DNA of 64,000 nt, taken from Polaribacter sp. ALD11. Lineage in GTDB: Bacteria; Bacteroidota; Bacteroidia; Flavobacteriales; Flavobacteriaceae. Both the position numbers and the translations under genes were made by a program. The notes under the pieces were generated by a model. The model did no database searches. It saw nothing but the letters and a program-made list of their open reading frames with translations, and was not told the origin of the DNA. The stretch's first letter is position 1. Each line of letters begins with the position of its first letter. Shown here one piece after another: positions 55,074 to 64,000 of this stretch. Location of the stretch: assembly GCF_002831685.1 (NCBI RefSeq), contig NZ_CP025119.1, forward strand, positions 2,316,001-2,380,000. The letters run 5' to 3'.

Positions 55074-55081
55074 TACTTTTG
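55074..55081 (+). promoter_or_regulatory. XRE gene promoter -7 box
   Basis: TACTTTTG matches TAnnTTTG, 15 bases upstream of the ATG at 55097. Its position fixes the start and shows that TTG 55079 is not used. Copy A has TACTTTTA at the corresponding place. Confidence 0.6.
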
Positions 55082-55096
55082 ATAAAAAAAAGAAAA

Positions 55097-55330
55097 ATGA
55101 AAGAAAAATCAAATGCAAATTCTAAGTATTTTGCAGTATTAGAAAAAATTATTGCCACAAGAGTTGAGTATGGAATTACTCAAATGAATATTGCAGATCA
55201 CCTTAAATTGGGTGAAGGTGGTTATTTCAAACTAGAAAAAGGAAGAAGTAAATTAGACTTAAAAAGGTTGTTTGAAATTTTAGAATACTTAGAAATAAGC
55301 CCAGAAGAATTTTTTAAAGGTATTAAATAG
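55097..55330 (+). CDS. Small XRE-family regulator of the export locus
   Basis: From ATG 55097, 77 residues, KEKSNANSKYFAVLEKIIAT at the start, then EYGITQMNIADHL, GEGGYFKLEKGRSKLDLKRL as the HTH, and a short end (EEFFKGIK). It is homologous to the protein at 38308. It lies divergent to the export operon with the inverted repeat in between, so it probably controls that operon and itself. Whether it activates or represses is unknown. Confidence 0.85.
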   Translation: MKEKSNANSKYFAVLEKIIATRVEYGITQMNIADHLKLGEGGYFKLEKGRSKLDLKRLFEILEYLEISPEEFFKGIK

Positions 55331-55354
55331 CACAGTTAAAATTATATATAAAGT

Positions 55355-55387
55355 AAAAACCCAAAACTAAAATAGTTTTGGGTTTTT
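55355..55387 (+). terminator. Terminator after the XRE gene
   Basis: AAAAACCCAAAACTA / TAGTTTTGGGTTTTT stem with a 3-base loop. Strong. Bases 55388-55467 before sdhB contain a segment resembling dispersed flavobacterial repeats (CCGTCTGAGATTGCTTCGTT). Confidence 0.85.
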
Positions 55388-55467
55388 ATGTTTTTATGTT
55401 TTTATTTCAAAAAAATAAAAGAATCCGTCTGAGATTGCTTCGTTGTTCCTCCTCGAAATGATGAGAA

Positions 55468-56208
55468 TTATATAGAAGCTTTCATTAACTCTCTATTCAT
55501 TCTTGCAATGTTGTCTAAAGAAATTCCTTTTGGGCATTCTACTTCACAAGCGCCTGTATTTGTACAGTTTCCAAAACCTTCTAAATCCATTTGAGCAACC
55601 ATGTTTCTAACTCTATCTGCTGCTTCTACTTGTCCTTGTGGTAATAAAGCATACTGAGATACTTTTGCTCCTACAAATAACATTGCAGAACTGTTTTTAC
55701 ACGTAGCTACACAAGCACCACAACCAATACAAGTTGCCGCATCCATCGCTTCGTCTGCTGCGTGCTTAGAAATAGGAATTGAGTTTGCATCTTGTGTGTT
55801 TCCTGAAGTGTTTACAGAAATGTATCCACCAGCATGTTGTATTCTTTCAAAAGAAGTTCTATCTACAACTAAATCTTTCAATACAGGAAATGCTGCTGCT
55901 CTAAATGGTTCTATTGTAATCGTATCTCCATCTTTAAACATACGCATGTGCAATTGACAAGTTGTTACACCTCTATCTGGGCCATGTGCTTCACCATTAA
56001 TATACATAGAACACATTCCGCAGATTCCTTCTCTACAATCATGATCGAAAGCAACTGGTTCATCACCAGAGTTTATTAACTGTTCATTTAAAACATCCAT
56101 CATTTCTAAAAAAGACATGTGTTCTGAAATCTCAGTCACTTTATAATCAACCATTTGACCCTTACTACTTGAGTCTTTTTGTCTCCAAATTTTAAGTGTT
56201 AAATTCAT
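55468..56208 (-). CDS. sdhB: Succinate dehydrogenase/fumarate reductase iron-sulfur subunit
   Basis: A 246-residue subunit with three clusters. The 2Fe-2S Cys are in [12 protein letters not shown]. The 4Fe-4S/3Fe-4S Cys are in [13 protein letters not shown] and [14 protein letters not shown]. It passes electrons between the flavoprotein SdhA and the membrane subunit SdhC. It is the last gene of the sdhCAB operon. Confidence 0.97.
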   Translation of the reverse strand: MNLTLKIWRQKDSSSKGQMVDYKVTEISEHMSFLEMMDVLNEQLINSGDEPVAFDHDCREGICGMCSMYINGEAHGPDRGVTTCQLHMRMFKDGDTITIEPFRAAAFPVLKDLVVDRTSFERIQHAGGYISVNTSGNTQDANSIPISKHAADEAMDAATCIGCGACVATCKNSSAMLFVGAKVSQYALLPQGQVEAADRVRNMVAQMDLEGFGNCTNTGACEVECPKGISLDNIARMNRELMKASI

Positions 56209-56217
56209 TTTTGTCTT

Positions 56218-58230
56218 TTATTTGTATGAACGTTGTTTCAATTCAATATCGTTAAACTCTAATTCTTCTTTGTGTAAAACTGCATCTGCAGGTTCTCCTT
56301 TATATTCCCAAGCTGCTGCAAAAGCAAAATCTACATCGTTTCTTTTTGCTTCTCCTTTCTGAGGGCCATCTAGCTCTGCAGACTCTTCTCTAAAGTGACC
56401 TCCACAAGATTCTGCTCTCATTAGAGCATCTTTAGCAAATAACTCTCCTAACTCTAAGAAATCTGCAACTCTTCCTGCTTTTTCTAATTCAGGATTCATT
56501 TCATTTGCTGTTCCAGGAACGGAAACTTCTTTCCAAAATTCTTCACGAATTGCTTTAATTTCTGCCATTGCTTCTGTTAAACCTTCCGCGTTTCTAGACA
56601 TTCCTGCTTTGTCCCACATTACTTTTCCAAGCTTCTTGTGAAAATAATCTACAGATTTTGTTCCTTTATTATTTACAAAGAAATTTACTCTATCTGTAAC
56701 TTCTTTTTCCGCGGCTTCAAATTCTGGACTTTCAGTTGAAATTTTTCCTGTTCTAATATCATCAGATAAATAATCTCCAATAGTATAAGGCAACACAAAA
56801 TAACCATCTGCTAAACCTTGCATTAATGCAGAAGCTCCTAATCTGTTTGCTCCGTGATCAGAAAAATTTGCTTCTCCAATACAATAACATCCAGGAATAG
56901 TTGTCATTAAGTTATAATCTACCCAAACACCACCCATTGTATAGTGTACTGCAGGATAAATCATCATTGGCGTTTTATACGGGTTTTCATCTACGATTTT
57001 CTCGTACATCTGAAATAAGTTTCCATATTTTGCTTCAACAATTGCTTGTCCTAATTCGTATATTTTTTCCTCTGAAGGGTTTTTAATATTATGAATCTTT
57101 GCTTGTTCTGTACCATATCTTGTAAATGCAGATTTAAAATCTAAATATACAGCTTCACCTGTAGCATTTACTCCATAACCAGCATCACAACGTTCTTTTG
57201 CTGCTCTAGATGCAACATCTCTTGGAACTAAATTTCCAAAAGCTGGGTAACGTCTTTCTAAATAATAATCTCTTTGTTCTTCCGACAAATCAGTTGGTTT
57301 TTTACGACCCTCTCTAATTGCCATTACATCATCAATACTTTTAGGAACCCAAATTCTACCATCGTTTCTCAATGATTCTGACATCAATGTTAATTTCGAT
57401 TGATAATCACCAGATCTTGGAATACAAGTTGGGTGAATTTGTGTGTAACAAGGGTTTGCAAAGTGCGCTCCTTTTTTATGAATTTTCCAAGCAGCAGTTG
57501 CATTAGACCCCATTGCATTGGTAGATAAGAAATATACATTTCCATAACCACCAGAAGCAATCACTACAGCATGTGCAGAATGACGCTCAATTTCTCCTGT
57601 AATTAAATTTCTTGCAATAATTCCTCTTGCTTTACCATCAACAATAACAACATCTAACATTTCATGTCTGTTAAACATTTCTATTTTACCACGAGCAATT
57701 TGTCTGTTCATTGCAGAATACGCTCCTAATAATAATTGCTGACCTGTTTGTCCTTTTGCGTAAAAAGTTCTAGATACTAAAACTCCACCAAAAGAACGAT
57801 TATCTAACAAACCACCATAATCACGTGCAAAAGGAACTCCTTGTGCCACACATTGATCGATTATGTTTGCAGAAACCTCTGCTAAACGGTATACGTTTGC
57901 TTCACGAGAACGGTAATCTCCTCCTTTTACTGTATCATAAAATAATCTGAAGGTAGAATCTCCATCTCCTTGATAATTTTTTGCTGCATTAATTCCTCCT
58001 TGCGCTGCAATTGAATGCGCTCTTCTTGGAGAATCTTGATAAGCAAATGCTTTTACATTGTAACCTAATTCTGCTAAAGTTGCAGCTGCAGAACCACCTG
58101 CTAAACCTGTACCTACAACAATAACATCTATATGACGTTTGTTTGCAGGATTTACTAAGTTTATATGATTTTTATAATCTGTCCATTTATCTTTAATTGG
58201 ACCTTTTGGTACTTTTGAATCTAAAGCCAT
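56218..58230 (-). CDS. sdhA: Succinate dehydrogenase flavoprotein subunit
   Basis: A 670-residue flavoprotein that oxidises succinate (or reduces fumarate). The FAD-binding [11 protein letters not shown] is at about 38-48, the covalent-FAD His is in [12 protein letters not shown], and the active site and substrate residues are in [24 protein letters not shown] and [12 protein letters not shown]. Its length and C-terminal region match the Bacteroidota-type enzyme, which has a longer C-terminus. It lies 9 bases from sdhB. Confidence 0.97.
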   Translation of the reverse strand: MALDSKVPKGPIKDKWTDYKNHINLVNPANKRHIDVIVVGTGLAGGSAAATLAELGYNVKAFAYQDSPRRAHSIAAQGGINAAKNYQGDGDSTFRLFYDTVKGGDYRSREANVYRLAEVSANIIDQCVAQGVPFARDYGGLLDNRSFGGVLVSRTFYAKGQTGQQLLLGAYSAMNRQIARGKIEMFNRHEMLDVVIVDGKARGIIARNLITGEIERHSAHAVVIASGGYGNVYFLSTNAMGSNATAAWKIHKKGAHFANPCYTQIHPTCIPRSGDYQSKLTLMSESLRNDGRIWVPKSIDDVMAIREGRKKPTDLSEEQRDYYLERRYPAFGNLVPRDVASRAAKERCDAGYGVNATGEAVYLDFKSAFTRYGTEQAKIHNIKNPSEEKIYELGQAIVEAKYGNLFQMYEKIVDENPYKTPMMIYPAVHYTMGGVWVDYNLMTTIPGCYCIGEANFSDHGANRLGASALMQGLADGYFVLPYTIGDYLSDDIRTGKISTESPEFEAAEKEVTDRVNFFVNNKGTKSVDYFHKKLGKVMWDKAGMSRNAEGLTEAMAEIKAIREEFWKEVSVPGTANEMNPELEKAGRVADFLELGELFAKDALMRAESCGGHFREESAELDGPQKGEAKRNDVDFAFAAAWEYKGEPADAVLHKEELEFNDIELKQRSYK

Positions 58231-58242
58231 AGTTTATTAAGA

Positions 58243-58926
58243 TTAATGGTTAGGATTAAAATGATGATAAAGTGCAATAAAAATAAAACCTAATGGAATT
58301 ATAATTGAATACGCTTTACCAATTGTTTGTAATGTTTTTCTTCTACTTGCATTCGATCCCATAGATTGAAATGCAGATGTAAACCCGTGTGCTAAATGCA
58401 ATCCTAAAAGAACAAAAGCAACTACATAAGCGCCAACTCTAAGTGGGTTTGCAAATTTATGCACCAATTCTTCGTGGTAACGGAAACCTTCTAATCCTTC
58501 TAAAGTACCAGACCAATCTCCTTGAATAAATTTTGTGTTGATTTCTGGAAACCAAAAATCGATAAAGTGTAAAATAATAAAAGCAAGAATTGTTATTCCG
58601 CTCCAAATCATATTTCTGCTCATCCAAGATGAATTTGCAGCACCATTATTTTTTGCATAAGAAACATTTCTAGCTCTAGAGTTTTTTAATTCTAAGATAA
58701 AACCCATTACAAAATGAAAAACAACTGCAAAAATTAAAACAGGTTGTAATGCAAATTGAACCAAAGGATTTGTGCCCATAAAATGCGAAACTTCGTTAAA
58801 AGTATCTGGGCTAAAAACCGATAAAATATTAATTGCTAAATGCTGAAGTAAGAAGAACATTAAGAAAAACGCTGATAGCGCCATTGCTACTTTTCTTCCA
58901 ATTGAAGATTTAAAAAATCCGCTCAT
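58243..58926 (-). CDS. sdhC: Succinate dehydrogenase cytochrome b subunit
   Basis: A 227-residue membrane subunit of the single-anchor type found in Bacteroidota (no SdhD). About five membrane helices are visible, with probable haem-ligand His in FFLLQHLAIN, VFHFVMGF, LHFIDFWF and LGLHLAHGF. It transfers electrons to menaquinone. It starts the operon, with a good promoter upstream. Confidence 0.95.
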   Translation of the reverse strand: MSGFFKSSIGRKVAMALSAFFLMFFLLQHLAINILSVFSPDTFNEVSHFMGTNPLVQFALQPVLIFAVVFHFVMGFILELKNSRARNVSYAKNNGAANSSWMSRNMIWSGITILAFIILHFIDFWFPEINTKFIQGDWSGTLEGLEGFRYHEELVHKFANPLRVGAYVVAFVLLGLHLAHGFTSAFQSMGSNASRRKTLQTIGKAYSIIIPLGFIFIALYHHFNPNH

Positions 58927-58952
58927 TGTATAAGTTAGTTAAAATTATACTA

Positions 58953-58983
58953 CAAAAATACGGCTAAAGTGGTTGCGCTACAA
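58953..58983 (-). promoter_or_regulatory. sdhCAB promoter
   Basis: On the minus strand, TTG (58983-58981) and TATTTTTG (58960-58953) are 20 bases apart, close to the flavobacterial consensus. The box is 26 bases upstream of the sdhC ATG. Confidence 0.7.
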
Positions 58984-59028
58984 GGCAATTAGATTATTTT
59001 AATACGTATTTAGAACTATTTTAAATAA

Positions 59029-59652
59029 TTACTTCATAGATTGATTAGAAGAAACCAAACATTTTTCATTCTTCCACTTCCCTTTTAATTTTTTTGCGGA
59101 AATGATTTTACCTTCACAAGTTAAGAAATTTCCTTTTTCATTTTTTTTAATAATTTTCATTTTTCCTTGATGAATAGCGTTTATAACTCTATAAATCAAT
59201 CCATTTTTAGATACCTCACTTCCTTTTGTAATTAACTTTAAACCCTCATCGTTATTATGCAAGTCCATTTCAGATGAAATTTCATCTGGCACAACACCAT
59301 CTTCTAACTTTAATTTTTTATACGTAAGATAGTTATCTTTCTCATGTGCTTTTCCTAAAGAACGAGCGGCTCTTTTACCAATTTCTTGGCGCAATCTTGC
59401 CATCCAATATGCATGTCTAAATGCATCTACTTGCCCGCCCGCAGCATCTTTATCTAATAAGTGCGATTTACGAACAGAATCTGCTACGCTATTGGTTTCA
59501 TTAGAAATTTTTAAAGACAATTTTGCTTTAAAAGGATGCAACAAAACCCATCTTTTTATGGGACCAGATAATTTTAAAAAATTTTTAAAATCAGACTGTC
59601 CACTCACAGAAATTGAGAAAGAAAAGAATATAAGAATTAGTGTTTTCCTCAT
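59029..59652 (-). CDS. DUF6973-like secreted protein
   Basis: Taken from ATG 59652 (MRKTLILIFFSFSISVSGQ), which gives a clean signal peptide; an ATG at 59673 would add 7 residues. About 207 residues. The segment GGQVDAFRHAYWMARLRQEI, then KRAARSLGKAHEKDNY is a helical module with conserved Asp, Arg and His, which I recall as DUF6973. The remaining part is Lys-rich. Its role is unknown; a cell-wall or envelope function is possible. It is transcribed alone. Confidence 0.7.
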   Translation of the reverse strand: MRKTLILIFFSFSISVSGQSDFKNFLKLSGPIKRWVLLHPFKAKLSLKISNETNSVADSVRKSHLLDKDAAGGQVDAFRHAYWMARLRQEIGKRAARSLGKAHEKDNYLTYKKLKLEDGVVPDEISSEMDLHNNDEGLKLITKGSEVSKNGLIYRVINAIHQGKMKIIKKNEKGNFLTCEGKIISAKKLKGKWKNEKCLVSSNQSMK

Positions 59653-59663
59653 TTTCAAATATA

Positions 59664-59697
59664 AAAACCTCACAAATTTTAAAAACCTGTGAGGTTT
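59664..59697 (-). terminator. Terminator of the beta-propeller gene
   Basis: AAACCTCAC / GTGAGGTTT stem with a 15-base loop; on the minus strand it is followed by a T-rich run. It ends just before the start of the DUF6973-like gene. Confidence 0.7.
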
Positions 59698-59712
59698 ATT
59701 TTAGACTCTTAT

Positions 59713-62538
59713 TTATTTTACTTCAAACTCACTTTCAGAGTCACCAACTTTAATTGTATATTTTCCTTTTGGAAGATAAAAAACACCGTTTTTAGCAGCA
59801 ATTAACTCGACTTTCTTATTGGCTCTTTTGTAAGCTTTTTTCCCTTTATCAGAAAAAGAAACATCAAAAATTGCTTCATTAAAACCTTTTGTTGCTGTTA
59901 CAGAAACTGCGTTTACCTTTACTTTACCCGCATAAATAGCTACAGTTACTTCGCTATTAGAGTTTACATAAAAAGGAATTGTAACTTCTGGTGTATACGC
60001 TGTTCTCCATTGGCTCCAAGAACGTCCCCAACCTTTACTTTTTTTAACATCATCAACCTTAAAAATATGTGTAGCCTTTTCTAAAATTTCTGTTGTAATT
60101 TCTTGAAGTGCCGCAACATTTGTTTTGTATAAACTTCTACCATGCGTACCGATAATTAAATCTTTTGCCGTTGGTTGAATTACCAAATCATGTACCGCAA
60201 CGTTTGGTAAATTCTTACTAAATGCTTCCCAAGATTCTCCGTTGTTGAAAGAAATAAATAAACCATTATCAGTTCCTAAATATAAAATATGCTCATTTTC
60301 AGAATCTTCTTTAATTACGTTTACTGCCGAAATAGGAAGATTATTGCTAATACTAGTCCAGGTTTGTCCGTAATTCTCGGAAACATACACATAAGGCATA
60401 AAATCATCATATCTATAACCGTTTAAAGTTGCGTAGACACGTTCTTTTTTAAATTTTGAAGCAATAACTCTAGAAACCCATAAGTCTTGTGGCAAGTTAT
60501 CTGAAACTCTCGTCCAACTTCCGCCACCATTTTTAGTTATATTGATATATCCATCATCTGAACCCGCATAAATTAAACCGAATTGAAACGGACTTTCAGA
60601 AATTGAAGTTAACGTTCCGTACGCAACATTTCCTTTCTTTCCGCCAGTTGTTAGATCTCCTGAAATTTCTTCCCAGTCATCTCCTTTGTTTAAAGATCTG
60701 TGTAATTTATTACTTCCTAAATATAAAATATCTTGATTGTGTTTAGATAAATGAATTGGAGTTTGCCAGTTAAATCTGTAAGGTTTTTCGTCTTTTTTTG
60801 GTGCTGGTTGTATGTAGGTACTTTTTTCAGTTTCTAAATTTAAACGAGAATAATTCCCAAATTGATACCCTGTATATACAATATTAGGATTTCTGTCATC
60901 TACTTGCACCTGCATTCCGTCTCCGCCCATAATAGACTTGTAAGGGTTTTGACCAGATTGATGCCATCTTTTATCCATTTTTGCATTGTGTGAACCAAAC
61001 CAAACACCATTATCTTGCATACCACCATACACATTATAGTCTTTCTGATTGTCTGCGTACACAGAATAAAATTGCCCAACAGCCGCGTTATTTAATTTCA
61101 CCCAGCTTTCACCATCATCATAAGAAATATTTAAACCACCATCATTACCATCTAATAAATGACCGCTTTTTTTAGGGTTTACCCACAATGCTTGATGATC
61201 TGAATGTACATTTTCTTTACTGATAGACGTAAATGATTTACCACCATCTTTCGATTTTATAATAGAAACACCTAAAACATAAATACCATTCTCATCTTGT
61301 AAATCAACTCTAATTTCTCCGAAAAAATATCCATAAGAACTGTAAATACCATCTAAATAATTGGTATGTGTTTTTTGCCAATTCTTACCACCGTTGGTGG
61401 TTTTAAAAATCTCTGCGCCAATAACTGGCTCTTCAAAAACTACAGCCATTTCATCTTCTAAAAAAGCCATTAATTCTTTTGGTTTTACACCACCTGGTCT
61501 TAAAAGTTGTTTTGCATTTTCTGCTCTAAATTTCTCCTGAAAACCATGTGCTTTCAAATAGCTGTCTAATGTTTTATTTCTAAGTGCTAAAACATCTGCA
61601 GAAGTAAGGTTCTTAAATTGTTCTTTTGTAAAGTTAAACGCAGCTTTATCACTTTCTGGCGCTCTTCTATATTGACTATCATGTAAAGCATATACTGTAT
61701 TTTCATTAAAAACAGCTAAACCAATTCTACCAACACCACTTCCTGTAGGAAAACCACTATTGTCTGCAATTTTTGTCCAAGAACTTCCTGCATCTGTACT
61801 TTTGTAAATTCCAGAGTTACTTCCGTTTCCAACAAAATCCCACGCTTTACGTTCTCTTTCCCAAGCAGCAGCATACATAACATTAAAATTATTTGGTGCA
61901 TGTTGCACGTCTATAATTCCGGTATCATTATTAATAAACAATGTTTTATTCCATGATTTTCCACCATCAGTTGTTTTAAAAACACCACGAGTTGCGTTTG
62001 AAGAATATAAATGACCAATTGCACCAATAACTACTTCATCCGGATTATTTGGATTCATTAAAATTCTACCAATATGATGCGAATCTGGCAAGCCAACATT
62101 TACCCAAGTCTTCCCTTTATCTGTAGATTTTAAAATACCGATTCCGGCATAACTAGAGCGAGAAGAATTATTTTCTCCTGTACCCACCCAAATTGTTTCT
62201 GAGTTCCAATCTACAGCAATATCACCAATATTTTGTGTTGGCGCATTGTCTAAAACTGGCGTAAAAGTGGTTCCATTATTATTTGTATACCATAAACCAC
62301 CAGAAGCATACCCAACATAAAATTCTGTGGTATTCTTGGGGTTTACATCTACATCTACCACACGACCACTCATTACTGTTGGTCCAATACTAGTAAAGGC
62401 TACATTTTTTACCAGTGAAGATTTCATCATTTGAGATTTCTTCTGTATAGATTGTTGAATAATTTCTGAACTTGTAGGGTTTTGAGCAACTAATGTTACC
62501 GAAAAGCATAGTAATAAAAACTTGAAAATGGATTTCAT
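59713..62538 (-). CDS. Secreted sortilin/BNR-like beta-propeller protein
   Basis: Taken from ATG 62538, which gives a signal peptide (KFLLLCFSVTLVAQ); about 941 residues. The first half has repeated BNR/Asp-box-like segments (KSTDKGKTWVNVG, KTTDGGKSWNKTL, KSTDAGSSWTKIA, KTTNGGKNWQKTH), and the second half more (NISYDDGESWVKL, ITKNGGGSWTRVS, VSENYGQTWTSIS). These form large beta-propellers like sortilin/VPS10 domains and photosystem II stability-type repeats. The C-terminus is a small beta domain. It is exported; likely binding or glycan-related function, not shown. No catalytic sialidase Arg triad is evident. Confidence 0.88.
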   Translation of the reverse strand: MKSIFKFLLLCFSVTLVAQNPTSSEIIQQSIQKKSQMMKSSLVKNVAFTSIGPTVMSGRVVDVDVNPKNTTEFYVGYASGGLWYTNNNGTTFTPVLDNAPTQNIGDIAVDWNSETIWVGTGENNSSRSSYAGIGILKSTDKGKTWVNVGLPDSHHIGRILMNPNNPDEVVIGAIGHLYSSNATRGVFKTTDGGKSWNKTLFINNDTGIIDVQHAPNNFNVMYAAAWERERKAWDFVGNGSNSGIYKSTDAGSSWTKIADNSGFPTGSGVGRIGLAVFNENTVYALHDSQYRRAPESDKAAFNFTKEQFKNLTSADVLALRNKTLDSYLKAHGFQEKFRAENAKQLLRPGGVKPKELMAFLEDEMAVVFEEPVIGAEIFKTTNGGKNWQKTHTNYLDGIYSSYGYFFGEIRVDLQDENGIYVLGVSIIKSKDGGKSFTSISKENVHSDHQALWVNPKKSGHLLDGNDGGLNISYDDGESWVKLNNAAVGQFYSVYADNQKDYNVYGGMQDNGVWFGSHNAKMDKRWHQSGQNPYKSIMGGDGMQVQVDDRNPNIVYTGYQFGNYSRLNLETEKSTYIQPAPKKDEKPYRFNWQTPIHLSKHNQDILYLGSNKLHRSLNKGDDWEEISGDLTTGGKKGNVAYGTLTSISESPFQFGLIYAGSDDGYINITKNGGGSWTRVSDNLPQDLWVSRVIASKFKKERVYATLNGYRYDDFMPYVYVSENYGQTWTSISNNLPISAVNVIKEDSENEHILYLGTDNGLFISFNNGESWEAFSKNLPNVAVHDLVIQPTAKDLIIGTHGRSLYKTNVAALQEITTEILEKATHIFKVDDVKKSKGWGRSWSQWRTAYTPEVTIPFYVNSNSEVTVAIYAGKVKVNAVSVTATKGFNEAIFDVSFSDKGKKAYKRANKKVELIAAKNGVFYLPKGKYTIKVGDSESEFEVK

Positions 62539-62651
62539 AAGAAATAATATTTGATTAAGAAACGATGAAATTACTACTTGTAAAATCAATATCAAAAAAA
62601 TTAACATAAAAAGGATTTTTAAGAACTATTCTTCTTCAATTTTAAAGAATG

Positions 62652-62659
62652 TATCTTTG
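62652..62659 (+). promoter_or_regulatory. Helicase promoter -7 box
   Basis: TATCTTTG matches TAnnTTTG, 44 bases upstream of the ATG at 62704. Confidence 0.6.
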
Positions 62660-62703
62660 CAGGCTGAAACAACTACATAAAGTTGCTTTCATAAATATTA
62701 TTT

Positions 62704-64000
62704 ATGACATTTAAAGATTTAGGTTTATCTCCGGCATTGGTAAAAGCAGTTGAAGAGAAAGGATATACCAAACCATCACCAATACAAGAAAAGGCAATTC
62801 CACATATATTAGAAGGAAAAGATATTTTAGCTTCGGCACAAACTGGTACAGGAAAAACTGCCGGTTTTACATTGCCTGTTTTACAACATTTAGTAGAAAC
62901 AAAACACCCAAAATACAGACCTTTACGTGCATTGGTTTTAACACCAACCAGAGAATTGGCTGCACAGGTTCATGACAACGTTAGAGAATACAGTAAATAT
63001 GTAGACATAAAATCTGCTGTAGTTTTTGGTGGAGTGAACGCAAAACCACAAATTGCGACTCTAAGAAGCGGTGTGGATATTTTGGTAGCAACCCCTGGTA
63101 GATTATTAGACTTACACGATAGAAAAGCAGTTTCTTTTAAAAGGGTTGATATTTTAATTCTTGATGAAGCAGACAGAATGCTAGACATGGGTTTTGTTAG
63201 AGATATTAACAAAATTATTAGTTTTATGCCTACAAAGCGTCAGAATTTAATGTTTTCTGCAACGTTTTCTAATGATATTAAAAAATTAGCTTCAGGAATT
63301 TTAAGAAATCCTGTTTCTGTTGAAACGGCTCCGCAAAATTCAACAGCAAAAAAAGTAACTCACAAAGTTTATAAGGTTGATAAAAACAAAAAAACTGAGT
63401 TTACAATAAAATTAATTAAAGACAATAATTGGAACCAGGTTTTAATCTTTACAAGAACAAAACACGGTGCTAATAAATTGACTGAAAAATTAATAAAATC
63501 TGGAATTTCTGCTGCAGCAATTCATGGAAATAAAAGTCAAGGTGCTAGAACAAAAGCTTTAAAGAATTTTAAAGACAATTCTATTAAAATTTTGGTAGCA
63601 ACAGATATTGCTGCCCGTGGTTTAGACATTCCTTTATTACCTCATGTAGTTAATTTCGAATTGCCAAATGTGCCAGAAGATTATGTGCACAGAATTGGTA
63701 GAACAGGAAGAGCTGGTGCAGCTGGGGAGGCAATTTCTTTGGTTTGTAGTGAAGAAAGTGAATACCAAAGTGAAATTGAGAAATTACTAAAAGAAAAATT
63801 AGAATCTACTATTGTAGAAGGTTTTGAGCCTACGGATACAGATGCTCCTAAAAGAGCTGCTTCACAAAGTAAAGGTTCTTTTGGTAAGAAGACTAAATCT
63901 CAAGGAAACAAACCAAAAAGCAAGCCTCATTTTAAAGGGAACAAACCTTCTGAGCCTTCTGGAAGAGGAAGAACTAGCGCACCTAAAAAGAAGCGTTATT
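62704..64000 (+). CDS. DEAD-box RNA helicase (cut by window edge)
   Basis: The frame is open from ATG 62704 to the window end, 432 codons, no stop seen. Motifs in order: the Q motif ([14 protein letters not shown]), [11 protein letters not shown], Ia PTRELAAQ, Ib [52 protein letters not shown] and [15 protein letters not shown]. It is an RhlE/CsdA-type ATP-dependent RNA helicase, used in ribosome assembly or RNA decay. The C-terminal tail is basic and Lys/Gly-rich, typical of RNA-binding extensions, and its end is outside the window. Confidence 0.96.
   Translation, partial: MTFKDLGLSPALVKAVEEKGYTKPSPIQEKAIPHILEGKDILASAQTGTGKTAGFTLPVLQHLVETKHPKYRPLRALVLTPTRELAAQVHDNVREYSKYVDIKSAVVFGGVNAKPQIATLRSGVDILVATPGRLLDLHDRKAVSFKRVDILILDEADRMLDMGFVRDINKIISFMPTKRQNLMFSATFSNDIKKLASGILRNPVSVETAPQNSTAKKVTHKVYKVDKNKKTEFTIKLIKDNNWNQVLIFTRTKHGANKLTEKLIKSGISAAAIHGNKSQGARTKALKNFKDNSIKILVATDIAARGLDIPLLPHVVNFELPNVPEDYVHRIGRTGRAGAAGEAISLVCSEESEYQSEIEKLLKEKLESTIVEGFEPTDTDAPKRAASQSKGSFGKKTKSQGNKPKSKPHFKGNKPSEPSGRGRTSAPKKKRY

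Noticed and set aside
54961..55158. 65-codon minus-strand frame over the XRE promoter
   Set aside because: It runs through the inverted repeat and the XRE start and is a shadow of the repeat.
55388..55467. Segment CCGTCTGAGATTGCTTCGTT as mobile element
   Set aside because: It looks like a common dispersed repeat, but there is only one copy in the window and no ends can be defined.
1..64000. CRISPR arrays, tRNA/rRNA, prophage or transposase
   Set aside because: No regularly spaced repeats of CRISPR type, no tRNA cloverleaf or rRNA segment and no transposase or integrase frame were found.

Overview
This AT-rich window looks like a chromosomal segment from a marine member of the Flavobacteriaceae (Bacteroidota), probably near Polaribacter or Tenacibaculum. 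The signs are flavobacterial promoter boxes (TAnnTTTG), a BatD/BatE operon, an IPExxxVDY-family gene, GLPGLI-family genes, a three-gene SdhCAB operon and A/T-ending codons. The genus is an inference. No tRNA, rRNA, CRISPR array or transposase was seen.

Layout. 0-4 kb: the end of a Bat operon (partial BatD, BatE), a small unknown gene, then a SulP anion transporter beside a beta-carbonic anhydrase. 4-12 kb: housekeeping genes (CvpA, a short-chain dehydrogenase, a thioredoxin-fold lipoprotein-like protein, YraN, LD-carboxypeptidase, MetG). 12-15.2 kb: a decayed histone-deacetylase-like gene behind metG, a lipoprotein and an OmpA-like lipoprotein, and a decayed DUF3095-like gene. 15.2-20.3 kb: sensory genes (AraC protein, stand-alone receiver, CHASE3-PAS histidine kinase, a second AraC protein). 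20.4-23.1 kb: a two-subunit periplasmic molybdenum hydroxylase. 23-31 kb: mixed genes including an AlbA_2-type protein, a short SSB, a CBS-domain protein and an M28 peptidase. 31.4-37.2 kb: a probable structured RNA, then pyk, an IPExxxVDY gene, rnc, fabF, acpP and the divergent purN-rnhA pair. 37.2-43 kb: a degraded GLPGLI/TonB-receptor-like outer-membrane region with two intact GLPGLI genes, one broken GLPGLI gene and a frameshifted receptor. 55.4-59 kb: sdhCAB. 59-64 kb: a DUF6973-like protein, a large beta-propeller (sortilin/BNR-like) protein and a DEAD-box helicase cut by the window edge.

The most interesting region is 43.1-55.3 kb, a peptide-export locus on the minus strand. In transcription order it holds a C39-like/VKOR/thioredoxin fusion, four tandem cassettes, a C39-peptidase ABC exporter and an HlyD-type adaptor. 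Each cassette has a near-identical 5' leader repeat of about 55-60 bp with hairpins, a double-glycine-leader cysteine-rich peptide gene, and a TlpA-like redoxin. Only the first peptide gene is intact. The other three each carry one transition in the leader (start ATG to ATA, codon 4 CAA to TAA, codon 19 CAA to TAA), while their cysteine-rich cores stay open. The locus is bracketed by direct copies of a longer repeat containing a 15-19 bp inverted repeat. Two of the three copies of that repeat sit just upstream of a small XRE regulator gene. The likely logic is regulator-controlled expression, export with leader removal, disulfide formation by the VKOR fusion, and redoxin-assisted folding, immunity or reduction. 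The peptides' activity cannot be read from the sequence.
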